34,189 bases of DNA, from positions 1 through 34,189 of the forward strand of contig JAAELO010000165.1 in the NCBI GenBank assembly GCA_024226555.1, in the 5' to 3' direction. Of this stretch, positions 7,686-15,538 are shown piece by piece. Source of the DNA: Desulfobacterales bacterium. Lineage in GTDB: Bacteria; Desulfobacterota; Desulfobacteria; Desulfobacterales; JAAELO01. The stretch's first letter is position 1, and each line of letters begins with the position of its first letter. The notes beneath the pieces are model-generated. The model searched no databases and was not told the DNA's origin. It worked only from the letters and a program-made list of their open reading frames with translations. The translations under genes were made by a program, and so were the position numbers.

Positions 7686-8819
7686 CTATATAATGGATGC
7701 AATATAGTTATCGAGCTTTGGTAAAGCCTCCTTTAGAAAGTCACGTCCATAACCTATTCTAAAGTTATTAATTGGTGTTGTACCAACTTTAGAGCTGAAA
7801 AATATACCTGGAAGAAGAAGGATACCGGTTTTATTTACAAGTTCTGTTGTAAAAGAGTTCGTACTTCCTTCACCAATATACTCTGGAAAACCTATACAAC
7901 CACCATCTGGAATTTCCCACTTGAACAGATGATTATATTTTTCAAAAAATTTATCAAGAAGGATTAGATTGCTGTTTACTAAAGTTCTGTTCCTTTCAAG
8001 GATTTTATCACTATTATCAAGAACTATCTCAGTAAGGATTTCACTTGGAGCAGAGTTACAAATAGAAAGGTAATGTTTTATCCTCTCCATTTTTAGTAGG
8101 ATATCTTTGTCTTTACATGCTATCCATCCAATTCTTAACCCAGGAAATCCGTATGCTTTTGAAATTACATTTAGTGAAAGGCTTTTCTCATAAACATCAA
8201 CAGCCTGAGGAAGTCTTTTGTCTGAGTCTCGCTCAATAAGCCTGTAGACTTCATCACTGAAGAGGTATATCCCATGTTTTCTACAGAGTTCTATAAGTTC
8301 ATTATATTTTGATAGTTCAAGGATTTTACCTGTTGGATTATTCGGAAAATTTATAGATATTAGTTTTGTATTAGTTTGAATTTTCGAACTTAGATATTCA
8401 ATATCTATTGTCCAGTTATCATCTGGATTTAGTGGTATCCCTGTAACATCGCATAGCTCCATAGGAATTGTTTCGGAAGATTGGTAATTTGGATAAAATA
8501 CTATTGCATGGTCACTACTATCGAGAAGTGCGCTCATTGCACAATAAATTCCCTCTTCAGCGCCAGCAAAACAAAGAATATTTTCAGGTTTGCAACTTTT
8601 GTATGTTCCAGCTATTTTTTCTCTAAGATCTGGACTACCACATGTTTCTGTATAACCTAATGAAAGATCCTCCCACTTTTTAAGCATTTTGTTATCAGCC
8701 ATATCAAGCAGGTTTTTAAGTTTCATGCTCTGAATATCAGAACCACAAAGATTATACTTTGCCGTAAATTCCCATTTAGCAAAAAAAACTTCCAGTTCAA
8801 AATTTCTTGAAAATTTCAT
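7686..8819 (-). CDS. Class I/II PLP-dependent aminotransferase
   Basis: A 377-residue fold-type I aminotransferase. Visible landmarks: LGYTETCGSPDLREKIA near residue 55, FPNNPTGK (substrate/PLP Asn), SDEVYRL (Asp binding the PLP pyridine N), the Schiff-base lysine in VISKAYGFPGLRIGW, and the C-terminal FRIGYGR arginine that binds the substrate carboxylate. All catalytic residues are present. The subfamily resembles the stand-alone 'aminotransferase class I/II' proteins related to capreomycidine synthase rather than AspC; the substrate is unknown. It may follow the exported-protein gene at 8925 on the same strand but a hairpin lies between them. Confidence 0.85.
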   Translation of the reverse strand: MKFSRNFELEVFFAKWEFTAKYNLCGSDIQSMKLKNLLDMADNKMLKKWEDLSLGYTETCGSPDLREKIAGTYKSCKPENILCFAGAEEGIYCAMSALLDSSDHAIVFYPNYQSSETIPMELCDVTGIPLNPDDNWTIDIEYLSSKIQTNTKLISINFPNNPTGKILELSKYNELIELCRKHGIYLFSDEVYRLIERDSDKRLPQAVDVYEKSLSLNVISKAYGFPGLRIGWIACKDKDILLKMERIKHYLSICNSAPSEILTEIVLDNSDKILERNRTLVNSNLILLDKFFEKYNHLFKWEIPDGGCIGFPEYIGEGSTNSFTTELVNKTGILLLPGIFFSSKVGTTPINNFRIGYGRDFLKEALPKLDNYIASII

Positions 8820-8866
8820 TTTTTTAACCTTAAAATTTATTTGATAAAATACTGGAAGGATTATTA

Positions 8867-8898
8867 ACCTATCTGGATATTAAGTCAACCAGATAGGT
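8867..8898. terminator. 10-bp stem hairpin between two minus-strand genes
   Basis: ACCTATCTGG (8867-8876) pairs perfectly with CCAGATAGGT (8889-8898), loop 12 bases. It lies 27 bases past the stop of the exported-protein gene and before the aminotransferase start, the position of a terminator or attenuator on the minus strand. There is no strong T run after the stem, so intrinsic termination would be weak. Confidence 0.5.
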
Positions 8899-8924
8899 CT
8901 TATAGGTAGTAGAATAATCTATTA

Positions 8925-9485
8925 TTATTCTGATTTAACAGGTGGAACTATTTTTGATTGGTTCCCATTGTAAAAAGCTACAGTTGGCAAAGCATTACTA
9001 TAGTACACAGTAACTCTGATAGTTGATGCCTGTGGTTTTCTTTTATTCCAATCTGACCATGCTGAAAAGGTGTTGGAACCAGATTTTACATCCAATTTTG
9101 CAGATGTAATTATGCTTCCTGTCGAAATTTTAATCAAATGATCAGAGCTCTGAAGTAATACTTTTATAGTCTTTTGAGAGATTTTACCAAGCATTTTCTT
9201 ATTTGTTATTTTTATATTATTTTTGATCTCAATTGTTTTCATTAAAGGATCAATTATATGTTCTTTTGGTGAAATGAAAGCATTTACAAGTTCTTTTGCG
9301 TTTTTAAACTCAATTGTTCCATTAATTTGTGCTCGTTGAGCTTTAGTTAGATTAGTTTTTTCAACCTGTTTGGCTGTTTTGCTTTCAACCTTTGGAGGTT
9401 CAGAAGCTTCAACGTTTAAAGTGTAAATCAAAGATAAAAGTGTAACTGTAATCAAAAGCTTGATAGGGTTGATTAATTTGACCAT
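8925..9485 (-). CDS. Exported protein of unknown function
   Basis: 186 residues from the ATG at 9485, chosen because AAGAGGA sits 6-7 bases upstream on the minus strand; a start at 9512 would add nine residues that fit no signal peptide. Residues 1-28 form a Sec signal (KLINPIKLLITVTLLSLIYT, likely cleaved after VEA). The mature part is a Lys/Thr-rich linker, then a region with three basic amphipathic segments (KTIEIKNNIKITNKKMLGKISQK) and a C-terminal strand-rich part (TIRVTVYYSNALPTVAFYNGN). No Cys in the mature protein. I do not recognise the family; a periplasmic or surface role is inferred from the signal only. Confidence 0.75.
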   Translation of the reverse strand: MVKLINPIKLLITVTLLSLIYTLNVEASEPPKVESKTAKQVEKTNLTKAQRAQINGTIEFKNAKELVNAFISPKEHIIDPLMKTIEIKNNIKITNKKMLGKISQKTIKVLLQSSDHLIKISTGSIITSAKLDVKSGSNTFSAWSDWNKRKPQASTIRVTVYYSNALPTVAFYNGNQSKIVPPVKSE

Positions 9486-9564
9486 TTTTGATTCCTCTTG
9501 GAAATAATCCATTTGTTTAAGTTAACGTAGTCAACCTCTGAATAACAGGTTTGCTACAACATTA

Positions 9565-9642
9565 AAAAAACCGTGGTTTTTTATGTCTCTTAGTTTAAGT
9601 TAATTGAGCTGATGCCTTAAAATAAAAAACCTTTAGTTTTTT
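9565..9642. repeat. Pair of A/T hairpins AAAAAAC-loop-GTTTTTT
   Basis: Two small hairpins 59 bp apart, 9565-9582 (loop CGTG) and 9624-9642 (loop CTTTA), have identical arms and are both followed by ATGTC. They lie between the rlmN stop and the exported-protein start, both on the minus strand. Either could act as an intrinsic terminator for rlmN transcripts since the arms give T tracts on both strands. The direct duplication including the ATGTC tail is unexplained. Confidence 0.45.
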
Positions 9643-9742
9643 ATGTCCAACTTAAGCACTTTTCAATTTATAAAATTTTTCAAACAATATATATTTTTTT
9701 TATACTTTGCAAGTGTAATGATCTTTACCTTTTAGATAGTTT

Positions 9743-10807
9743 TCAATATTCTGATAGTTTTCTTTTGTTTGCATCAAGTTGTCCACAAGCAGCTGAAATA
9801 TCCTGGCCCATACTTTTTCTGATTGTTGCAATTACTGAATTTTTATGAAAATGAGCAAGAAATTTTTCGATTGTATCATTGTCAGGTCGTCTAAACTGAC
9901 TTTTAGGATGTTCATTAAAAGGGATCAGGTTAAGCTTACCTTTTATTTTTTTCATAAGTTTTATAAGGCGCATGGCATCTTCATTACTATCATTTATACC
10001 TTTAATAAGAATATATTCGATTGTAATCCTTTTCCTGGGGGCAAGAGGATATTTTTTTAAGGCATCAAAAAGAACTTCGATGGGATATTTTCTGTTGATT
10101 GGCATTAAAAAATCCCTTGTTTTGTTATCAGTAGCGTTTAGCGAAACAGCTAAGTTAACGTTGGATTTTTTACCAAAATCGATCATTTCAGGGACAAGAC
10201 CACATGTTGATACTGTTACTTTTCTTGGTGAAAATTTCATACCGTGGTCAGTATCTGTTATTGCAGATATTGCATCCAGAACACTCTGGCTGTTGGCAAA
10301 GGGTTCTCCCATTCCCATGAAAACAAGATTTGTAATCTTTTGATCAGTTAAATCAAATTGAACATCTCTTATTTGGGATAGAATTTCACCACATCTCAGG
10401 TTTCTAATGATACCGCCTTTAGATGTCAGGCAGAATTTACAACCCTGAGCGCAACCAACCTGAGTTGAAATACATAAGGTATTTCTGTCTTCTCCTGGTA
10501 TTAGAACGCACTCGCTGTAATAATTATCATTTAGCTTGAAAAGATATTTAGTTGTTCCATCATTTGATATTTCTTTTTCCTCAATTTCAAGCCTGTCATT
10601 TGTGAAATTGTCTGAAAGAATTATGTGGATTTTTTTTGAAATATCTGTCATCTCTTCAAATGAATTAGCCTGTTTCATATATAGCCATTTAAAGATTTGG
10701 CCTGCTCGATAAGGTTTAATATCATTGTTTTCAAGCCACTCAATTAGATCTTTTTTAGTTAATTCTTTTATGTCATTTTTTTTCATAGATTTTTCTTTTT
10801 TATTCAT
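9743..10807 (-). CDS. rlmN: 23S rRNA/tRNA adenine-C2 methyltransferase RlmN
   Basis: A 354-residue radical SAM enzyme that methylates C2 of A2503 in 23S rRNA and A37 of some tRNAs. The radical SAM cluster motif is C119-x3-C123-x2-C126 (GCAQGCKFC); the SAM-binding GMGEPFAN motif follows and the second catalytic cysteine lies near the C-terminus in DISAACGQL. The N-terminal helical domain (DIKPYRAGQIFKWLY) is typical. Start may be the first ATG or the one seven codons later (MKKNDIKEL). It is divergent from ffh with 118 bases between starts. Confidence 0.96.
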   Translation of the reverse strand: MNKKEKSMKKNDIKELTKKDLIEWLENNDIKPYRAGQIFKWLYMKQANSFEEMTDISKKIHIILSDNFTNDRLEIEEKEISNDGTTKYLFKLNDNYYSECVLIPGEDRNTLCISTQVGCAQGCKFCLTSKGGIIRNLRCGEILSQIRDVQFDLTDQKITNLVFMGMGEPFANSQSVLDAISAITDTDHGMKFSPRKVTVSTCGLVPEMIDFGKKSNVNLAVSLNATDNKTRDFLMPINRKYPIEVLFDALKKYPLAPRKRITIEYILIKGINDSNEDAMRLIKLMKKIKGKLNLIPFNEHPKSQFRRPDNDTIEKFLAHFHKNSVIATIRKSMGQDISAACGQLDANKRKLSEY

Positions 10808-10925
10808 GTATGATAAGGAGTTTTGTTTTTAGGGTATAGCACTTTTCCAAAATAATTCAAGTTTTTAATTTGGAAAATAATGGTGTTATATATTGTTATC
10901 ATTTGATATATTTAAATTGAAATTT

Positions 10926-12257
10926 ATGTTTGAAAATTTAAGCGATAAATTAAATTCCGTTTTTAAGAGTCTTAAAGGACATGGTAAGCTCAGTGAAAAA
11001 AATATCGAAGCCGGGCTTAAAGAAATCCGAATGGCTTTGCTTGAAGCTGATGTCCATTATAAGGTAACTAAAAAATTTGTTTCAGATATAAAGTCCCGTG
11101 CTGTTGGTCAGGAAGTTATGCAGAGCCTGACACCAGGTCAACAGATAATTAAGATTGTTAATGAAGAACTGACAAATCTTATGGGCGAAGAATCTGAAGA
11201 TCTCGACACAACAGGGACTTCACCAGCCTCAGTAATGATGGTTGGACTGCAGGGTGCGGGTAAAACAACAACTACTGGTAAGTTAGCTTCATACCTAAAG
11301 AAACAGGGTAAGAAACCTTATCTTGTTCCAGCAGATGTTTACAGACCAGCTGCCATTGATCAGTTGAAAAAGCTTGGGGCCCAACTGGACTTTCCGGTTT
11401 TTGAATCTGATGTAAAAATGAAACCTGCAGATATTTGCCTTAAAGCTAAGGTTGCAGCGTCAAAGTTAGGATGTGACGTTGTAATAATAGACACGGCAGG
11501 TAGGTTACATGTTGACGAAACGTTGATGGATGAGTTAAGTACCATCAAAAAATCAATAAGACCTTCAGATATCCTGCTTGTTGCAGATGCAATGACAGGT
11601 CAGGATGCTGTTAATATAGCAAAATCCTTCAACGATATTCTTGATATCGGTGGAGTTGTTCTTACAAAAATGGATGGTGATGCAAGAGGTGGTGCAGCAC
11701 TTTCTATTAAAGCTGTTACTGGAAAACCGATAAAATTTATTGGTACAGGTGAAAAACTAAACGCTCTTGAGGTTTTTCATCCTGACAGGATGGCATCAAG
11801 AATTCTTGGGATGGGTGATGCCCTAAGTTTAATTGAAAAAGCCCAGGAAGTTGTTGATACAAAAAAAGCAGCGGAACTTGAGAAAAAATTTAGAAAAAAC
11901 CAGTTCACTCTGGAAGATTTTAAAGATCAAATGGTTTCCATACGTAAAATGGGATCATTTTCAGATCTTATTAAAATGATTCCGGGAATGGGTAATAATA
12001 AGCAGTTAAAAAATCTAAACGTAGATGATAAAGAGTTTGTTCGGATTGAGGCTATTATTAATTCCATGACCCCTAAAGAGAGGTCAAAACATTCTATTAT
12101 TAATGGAAGCAGGCGTAAAAGAATAGCAAAGGGTAGTGGAACTAAAGTTCAGGATGTAAACAAACTTTTGAAAAACTATACACAAGTCATGAAAATGATG
12201 AAAAAACTAAAAAAAGGTGGTATGCGCGGTTTAGGCCGGGGTATGTTACCATTTTAA
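10926..12257 (+). CDS. ffh: Signal recognition particle protein Ffh
   Basis: 443 residues from the ATG at 10926 (MFENLSDKLNSVFKSL), the usual Ffh N-terminus; an upstream in-frame start at 10893 would add residues atypical for the family. N-terminal four-helix bundle, then the G domain with P-loop GLQGAGKTTTTGKL, DVYRPAA, DTAGRLHVDE and the TKMDGDARGG motif, and the Met-rich M domain at the C-terminus (MIPGMG, MTPKERSKHSIINGSRRKRIAKGSG, ending GLGRGMLPF) that binds 4.5S RNA and signal sequences. It leads the translation operon, rpsP following after 15 bases. Confidence 0.97.
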   Translation: MFENLSDKLNSVFKSLKGHGKLSEKNIEAGLKEIRMALLEADVHYKVTKKFVSDIKSRAVGQEVMQSLTPGQQIIKIVNEELTNLMGEESEDLDTTGTSPASVMMVGLQGAGKTTTTGKLASYLKKQGKKPYLVPADVYRPAAIDQLKKLGAQLDFPVFESDVKMKPADICLKAKVAASKLGCDVVIIDTAGRLHVDETLMDELSTIKKSIRPSDILLVADAMTGQDAVNIAKSFNDILDIGGVVLTKMDGDARGGAALSIKAVTGKPIKFIGTGEKLNALEVFHPDRMASRILGMGDALSLIEKAQEVVDTKKAAELEKKFRKNQFTLEDFKDQMVSIRKMGSFSDLIKMIPGMGNNKQLKNLNVDDKEFVRIEAIINSMTPKERSKHSIINGSRRKRIAKGSGTKVQDVNKLLKNYTQVMKMMKKLKKGGMRGLGRGMLPF

Positions 12258-12272
12258 GGAGAAAAAGTTAGT

Positions 12273-12527
12273 ATGTCAGTAAAAATCAGATTGGCAAGAC
12301 GTGGTGCTAAGAAAAAACCGTTTTACAGAATTGTTGTAGCTGATGAAAGATGTCCAAGAGATGGACGTTTTATCGAAGTTGTAGGTACTTATGATCCACT
12401 TAAAGAGCCGGCAGAAGTTACTTTAAAAGAAGATAGAGTTAGGCATTGGATGGGTGAAGGCGCGGTAGCAACTACTACAGTTGAATCTCTTCTTAAAAAA
12501 GAAGGCTTTGCAGCTAATCCTGCTTAG
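12273..12527 (+). CDS. rpsP: 30S ribosomal protein S16
   Basis: 84 residues, standard length. [24 protein letters not shown] and [18 protein letters not shown] are the family signature. A ribosome binding site AAGGAGAAA lies just upstream (12256-12264). Part of the ffh-rpsP-khpA-rimM-trmD run that is conserved across many bacteria. Confidence 0.98.
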   Translation: MSVKIRLARRGAKKKPFYRIVVADERCPRDGRFIEVVGTYDPLKEPAEVTLKEDRVRHWMGEGAVATTTVESLLKKEGFAANPA

Positions 12528-12573
12528 GACAGTCTGACCCCACATTCTCAATCTGCAAAAAGGAGATGGAGTT

Positions 12574-12804
12574 ATGAAAGATCTGATTCACTATGTTGCA
12601 CAGGCACTGGTTGATAATCCTAATGAAGTTGAGGTATCAGAAATTGAGGGTAATCAAACCTCAGTGCTGGAATTGAAAGTGGCCAAGGAGGATTTGGGGA
12701 AGGTAATTGGAAAGCAGGGAAGAACTGCTCGTGCTATGAGGACTATATTAAGCGCTGCTTCAGCAAAAGCAAATAAAAGAACAGTGCTTGAAATTATTGA
12801 ATAG
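12574..12804 (+). CDS. khpA: KH-domain RNA-binding protein KhpA
   Basis: A 76-residue single KH domain with the GxxG loop in GKVIGKQGRTARAMRTILSA (GKQG), N-terminus MKDLIHYVAQALVDNPNEVEV. KhpA (YlqC in B. subtilis) binds RNA, often with KhpB/Jag, and is normally encoded between rpsP and rimM as here. A strong AAAGGAGAT ribosome binding site is at 12558-12566. Confidence 0.94.
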   Translation: MKDLIHYVAQALVDNPNEVEVSEIEGNQTSVLELKVAKEDLGKVIGKQGRTARAMRTILSAASAKANKRTVLEIIE

Positions 12805-12807
12805 TTG

Positions 12808-13323
12808 ATGGAAAAAGAAGATTTTATTGTAATAGCAAAGATTACCGGTGTTCATGGTTTAAAGGGTAAGCTTAAGGTCTACTCATATTCCGGTACATTG
12901 TCTTCTATAAAGCCAGGTATCAAGGTTCTGGTCAAAATCAGAGGAGAAAAAAAATTTTTAACTGTATCAGAGGTTTCTGAACAGAAGAAAAATTTTTTAA
13001 TCTTATTTGATGAGATTACAACCATTGATGATGCTAAAAAAATTACTGGTTCTAAAATCCTCATAGAAAATTCCGCCCTTCCTGAACTTCAAGAGGGGAT
13101 ATATTACTGGAAAGACCTAATTGGTTTAAAAGTGAACTCCGTAGAAGGTGATTTTTATGGAGAAATTAAGACAATAATGGAAACTGGAAGTAATGATGTT
13201 TATGTTGTCAAAGATGGGAAAAGTGAGATATTGATCCCAGCTATTGCTTCAGTTGTGAAAAAGATAGATTTGGATCAGGGAATAATTCTGGTTGAACTAC
13301 CTGAAGGTCTATTAGACCTTTAA
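12808..13323 (+). CDS. rimM: Ribosome maturation factor RimM
   Basis: 171 residues from the ATG at 12808, three bases after the khpA stop. The N-terminal RimM barrel begins IAKITGVHGLKGKLKVYSYS, and the C-terminal PRC-barrel contains GIYYWKDLIGLKV and the end segment LIPAIASVVKKIDLDQGIILVELPEGLL. RimM binds S19 and assists 30S head assembly. The next gene, trmD, is 28 bases on, the normal pairing. Confidence 0.95.
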   Translation: MEKEDFIVIAKITGVHGLKGKLKVYSYSGTLSSIKPGIKVLVKIRGEKKFLTVSEVSEQKKNFLILFDEITTIDDAKKITGSKILIENSALPELQEGIYYWKDLIGLKVNSVEGDFYGEIKTIMETGSNDVYVVKDGKSEILIPAIASVVKKIDLDQGIILVELPEGLLDL

Positions 13324-13351
13324 TTCCATTATTTGTTTTTAGGTTATAGAG

Positions 13352-14095
13352 ATGAATTTTACAGTCCTTACAATTTTCCCTGAGATGATGGATGCATTCT
13401 GGCAGAACGGGATGATTAAAAGGGCTATAGAAAATAAGATAATTGCAGGGTCTTCAGTAAATATACGGGATTTTGCAAATGGTAAACATAGGGCAACAGA
13501 CGATAAGCCTTATGGAGGTGGCTCCGGGATGGTTATGAAACCGGAACCACTTACCTATGCAATCAAAAAGGTTAGAGAAGATAACCCTGATTCGAAAGTG
13601 ATATCACTCTCCCCCCAGGGAAAATCCTTAAATAAAGAGATTGTAAGACAACTTTCACATGAAAAGGGTCTTATTTTTGTTTGTGGCAGATATGAAGGCC
13701 TTGATGAAAGAATTTATCCATTAATTGATGAAGAGATATCAATTGGTGATTATGTTTTAACAGGTGGAGAACTTGCAGCTATGGTTGTTATAGATTCTGT
13801 TGCAAGGTTTGTTCCTGGTGTTTTGGGAAGTTTCGATTCAGCAGAAAATGATACTTTTGAAAATAGCCTGGTAGAACATGCTCACTACACAAGACCCCCG
13901 GAATTCAATGGGGCCAAAGTTCCAGATGTTTTATTATCTGGAAACCATAAAAAAATTGATGAATGGCGACTTGAAACTTCTTTAAAAAGAACATTTTTAA
14001 AGAGGCCTGATCTTTTGGAAAAAAGAATATTCTCTGATCAAGAGAAGGAAATTTTAAAGAGTTGGTGCAAAAATATTGAAAAAATTATCGAGTAA
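13352..14095 (+). CDS. trmD: tRNA (guanine-N1)-methyltransferase TrmD
   Basis: 247 residues, a SPOUT-fold enzyme that makes m1G37 in tRNA and prevents frameshifting. NFTVLTIFPEMMDAFWQNGMIKRA at the start, YGGGSGMVMKPEPL, CGRYEGLDER and the trefoil-knot SAM site SIGDYVLTGGELAAMVVIDS are all intact. Its 3' end overlaps the next gene by 20 bases. Confidence 0.97.
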   Translation: MNFTVLTIFPEMMDAFWQNGMIKRAIENKIIAGSSVNIRDFANGKHRATDDKPYGGGSGMVMKPEPLTYAIKKVREDNPDSKVISLSPQGKSLNKEIVRQLSHEKGLIFVCGRYEGLDERIYPLIDEEISIGDYVLTGGELAAMVVIDSVARFVPGVLGSFDSAENDTFENSLVEHAHYTRPPEFNGAKVPDVLLSGNHKKIDEWRLETSLKRTFLKRPDLLEKRIFSDQEKEILKSWCKNIEKIIE

Positions 14096-14636
14096 GGTTT
14101 ACATAGCACTTTTGCACTATCCTGTTTTGAATAAAAAAGGTGATATTGTAGTTTCTGCTGTTACAAATCTGGATCTACATGATATAGCAAGAGCAGCAAA
14201 GACATATGGTGTTGAAAATTATTATGTTGTAACACCATCTATTGATCAGAAAGTTCTGGTCGATGATATAAAATCTCACTGGACAGAAGGTAAAGGAGGG
14301 ACTCTTAACCCAAAGAGGAAAGAGGCCCTTGAGCTAATTAAGGTTGAAACATCACTTGAAAAGGTGATTGATGATATAACTGCAAGTAGCAGTAAACCAA
14401 AAGTTGTTGTAACCACAGCAAAAAAAATAAATGGATCTTTAAGCATTAAAGAGTTGAAGGAAAAGCTTATTGATGATATGCCCTTTTTGATCCTTTTTGG
14501 AACAGGTTGGGGATTATCTGCTGAAATTATGGAAAAAGCAGATTATATAATGGAACCTTTAAATGGTGTTACAGATTATAATCATCTTTCTGTGAGATCA
14601 GCGGCTTCTATTATTTTTGACCGACTTTTGGGATAA
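14076..14636 (+). CDS. SPOUT-type RNA methyltransferase (second TrmD-like C-terminal domain)
   Basis: 186 residues of the stand-alone RNA methyltransferase family that follows trmD in Desulfobacterota and relatives. VYIALLHYPVLNKKGDIVVSAVTNLDLHDIARAAKTYG is its N-terminal signature and FLILFGTGWGLSAEIMEKADYIMEPLNG its SAM-binding knot. The target RNA is unknown. The start is uncertain: TTG at 14076 is used because the conserved region begins only seven codons in and no ATG lies nearby; it overlaps trmD by 20 bases, implying translational coupling. Confidence 0.88.
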   Translation: MKKLSSKVYIALLHYPVLNKKGDIVVSAVTNLDLHDIARAAKTYGVENYYVVTPSIDQKVLVDDIKSHWTEGKGGTLNPKRKEALELIKVETSLEKVIDDITASSSKPKVVVTTAKKINGSLSIKELKEKLIDDMPFLILFGTGWGLSAEIMEKADYIMEPLNGVTDYNHLSVRSAASIIFDRLLG

Positions 14637-14689
14637 TGAAATTTTAACTACGTAAAAAAATTTGAAGGTTTTTTTATTTTTGATATAGA

Positions 14690-14707
14690 TAACCAGGATT
14701 CTGGTTA
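14690..14707 (+). promoter_or_regulatory. Hairpin in the rplS leader
   Basis: TAACCAG and CTGGTTA form a 7-bp stem with a GATT loop, 29 bases before the rplS start and well clear of the preceding stop. There is no T tract directly after it, so it is not an ordinary terminator. Position and shape would suit a ribosomal-protein leader structure (L19 feedback) or an operator; this is inference. Confidence 0.4.
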
Positions 14708-14736
14708 CCATATATATAATTTTTTTGGGGGAAACT

Positions 14737-15084
14737 ATGAATATTTTAGAAAAAATTGAAAAAGAACAAATGAGGCTTGATATTCCGGCATTTGATGCAG
14801 GTGATAAAGTCAAAGTGCATGTAAAGATCCAAGAGGGTAACAAGATTCGTATTCAGGTATTTGAAGGTGTTGTTATCAGCCGCACAAAAGGTAATACAAG
14901 CGCAAGATTTACAGTAAGAAAGATTTCAAGTGGAATTGGAGTTGAGAGAGTTTTTCCACTTCACTCACCAGTTATTGAAAAGATTGAAGTTCTTACAAAA
15001 GGTAAAGTTAGAAGATCAAAAATCTACTACCTTAGAAATCTTCGTGGTAAAGCTGCAAGAATCAAAGAAAAACGTGAATTCTAA
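14737..15084 (+). CDS. rplS: 50S ribosomal protein L19
   Basis: 115 residues from the ATG at 14737, preceded by GGGGGAAA as ribosome binding site; the in-frame TTG at 14725 overlaps that site and is rejected. [31 protein letters not shown] and [18 protein letters not shown] are the L19 signature, ending [20 protein letters not shown]19 sits at the interface of the subunits. It is followed by a strong terminator. Confidence 0.98.
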   Translation: MNILEKIEKEQMRLDIPAFDAGDKVKVHVKIQEGNKIRIQVFEGVVISRTKGNTSARFTVRKISSGIGVERVFPLHSPVIEKIEVLTKGKVRRSKIYYLRNLRGKAARIKEKREF

Positions 15085-15107
15085 ACAAGCTTTTTCAAAA
15101 AAATTTA

Positions 15108-15145
15108 AAAACGGTATATTCTTTAAAAGAATATACCGTTTTTTT
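15108..15145 (+). terminator. Strong intrinsic terminator after rplS
   Basis: AAAACGGTATATTCTT (15108-15123) pairs perfectly over 16 bp with AAGAATATACCGTTTT (15127-15142), three-base loop, and the run of seven T ends at 15145. It lies 24 bases after rplS and its T tract abuts the likely yraN start codon. Confidence 0.93.
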
Positions 15146-15538
15146 ATGCCTGAAAATCCTGATGGAAATAGAAACAAAAAACAGCTTTTAGGTAGCAGGG
15201 GTGAAAAATTAGCCTGCAAATTTCTTAAAAAAAATGGATATAAGATACTTGAGAGAAACTATAGATCAAGATATGGTGAGATAGATATAATTGCAAAGGA
15301 TAGTGATTTCATTGTTTTTGTAGAGGTCAAGGCAAGGAGATCAGTTAGATTTGGTAGTCCTAAAGAAGCAGTTAATCAACGAAAACAGTATAAAATTTCT
15401 ATAGTTGCACTTGATTACTTAAAAAAACATAAAATAATTGAACAAAAATCAAGATTTGATGTTGTGAGTATTAAAACATCTGGAAACAAATCTGAAATTG
15501 AGATTATAAAAAATGCATTCGAACTCTCATACCGATAA
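15146..15538 (+). CDS. yraN: YraN-family (UPF0102) nuclease-fold protein
   Basis: 130 residues from the ATG at 15146 (MPENPDGNRNKKQLLGSRGEKLA). An upstream in-frame start at 14930 lies inside rplS and crosses the terminator, so it is rejected. Core motifs GSRGEKLACKFLKKNGYKILERNYR, GEIDIIAKDSDFIVFVEVKAR (E-x-D...E-V-K, the PD-(D/E)XK-like catalytic pattern) and RFGSPKEAVNQRKQ are intact. The function of the family is poorly known; it resembles Holliday-junction resolvase folds. No Shine-Dalgarno is visible: the start follows directly on the terminator T tract. The end overlaps rsmI by 26 bases. rnhB, often found between rplS and yraN, is absent. Confidence 0.88.
   Translation: MPENPDGNRNKKQLLGSRGEKLACKFLKKNGYKILERNYRSRYGEIDIIAKDSDFIVFVEVKARRSVRFGSPKEAVNQRKQYKISIVALDYLKKHKIIEQKSRFDVVSIKTSGNKSEIEIIKNAFELSYR

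Noticed and set aside
14930-15145. Longer N-terminus for YraN
   Set aside because: The extension overlaps rplS in another frame and passes through a perfect terminator.
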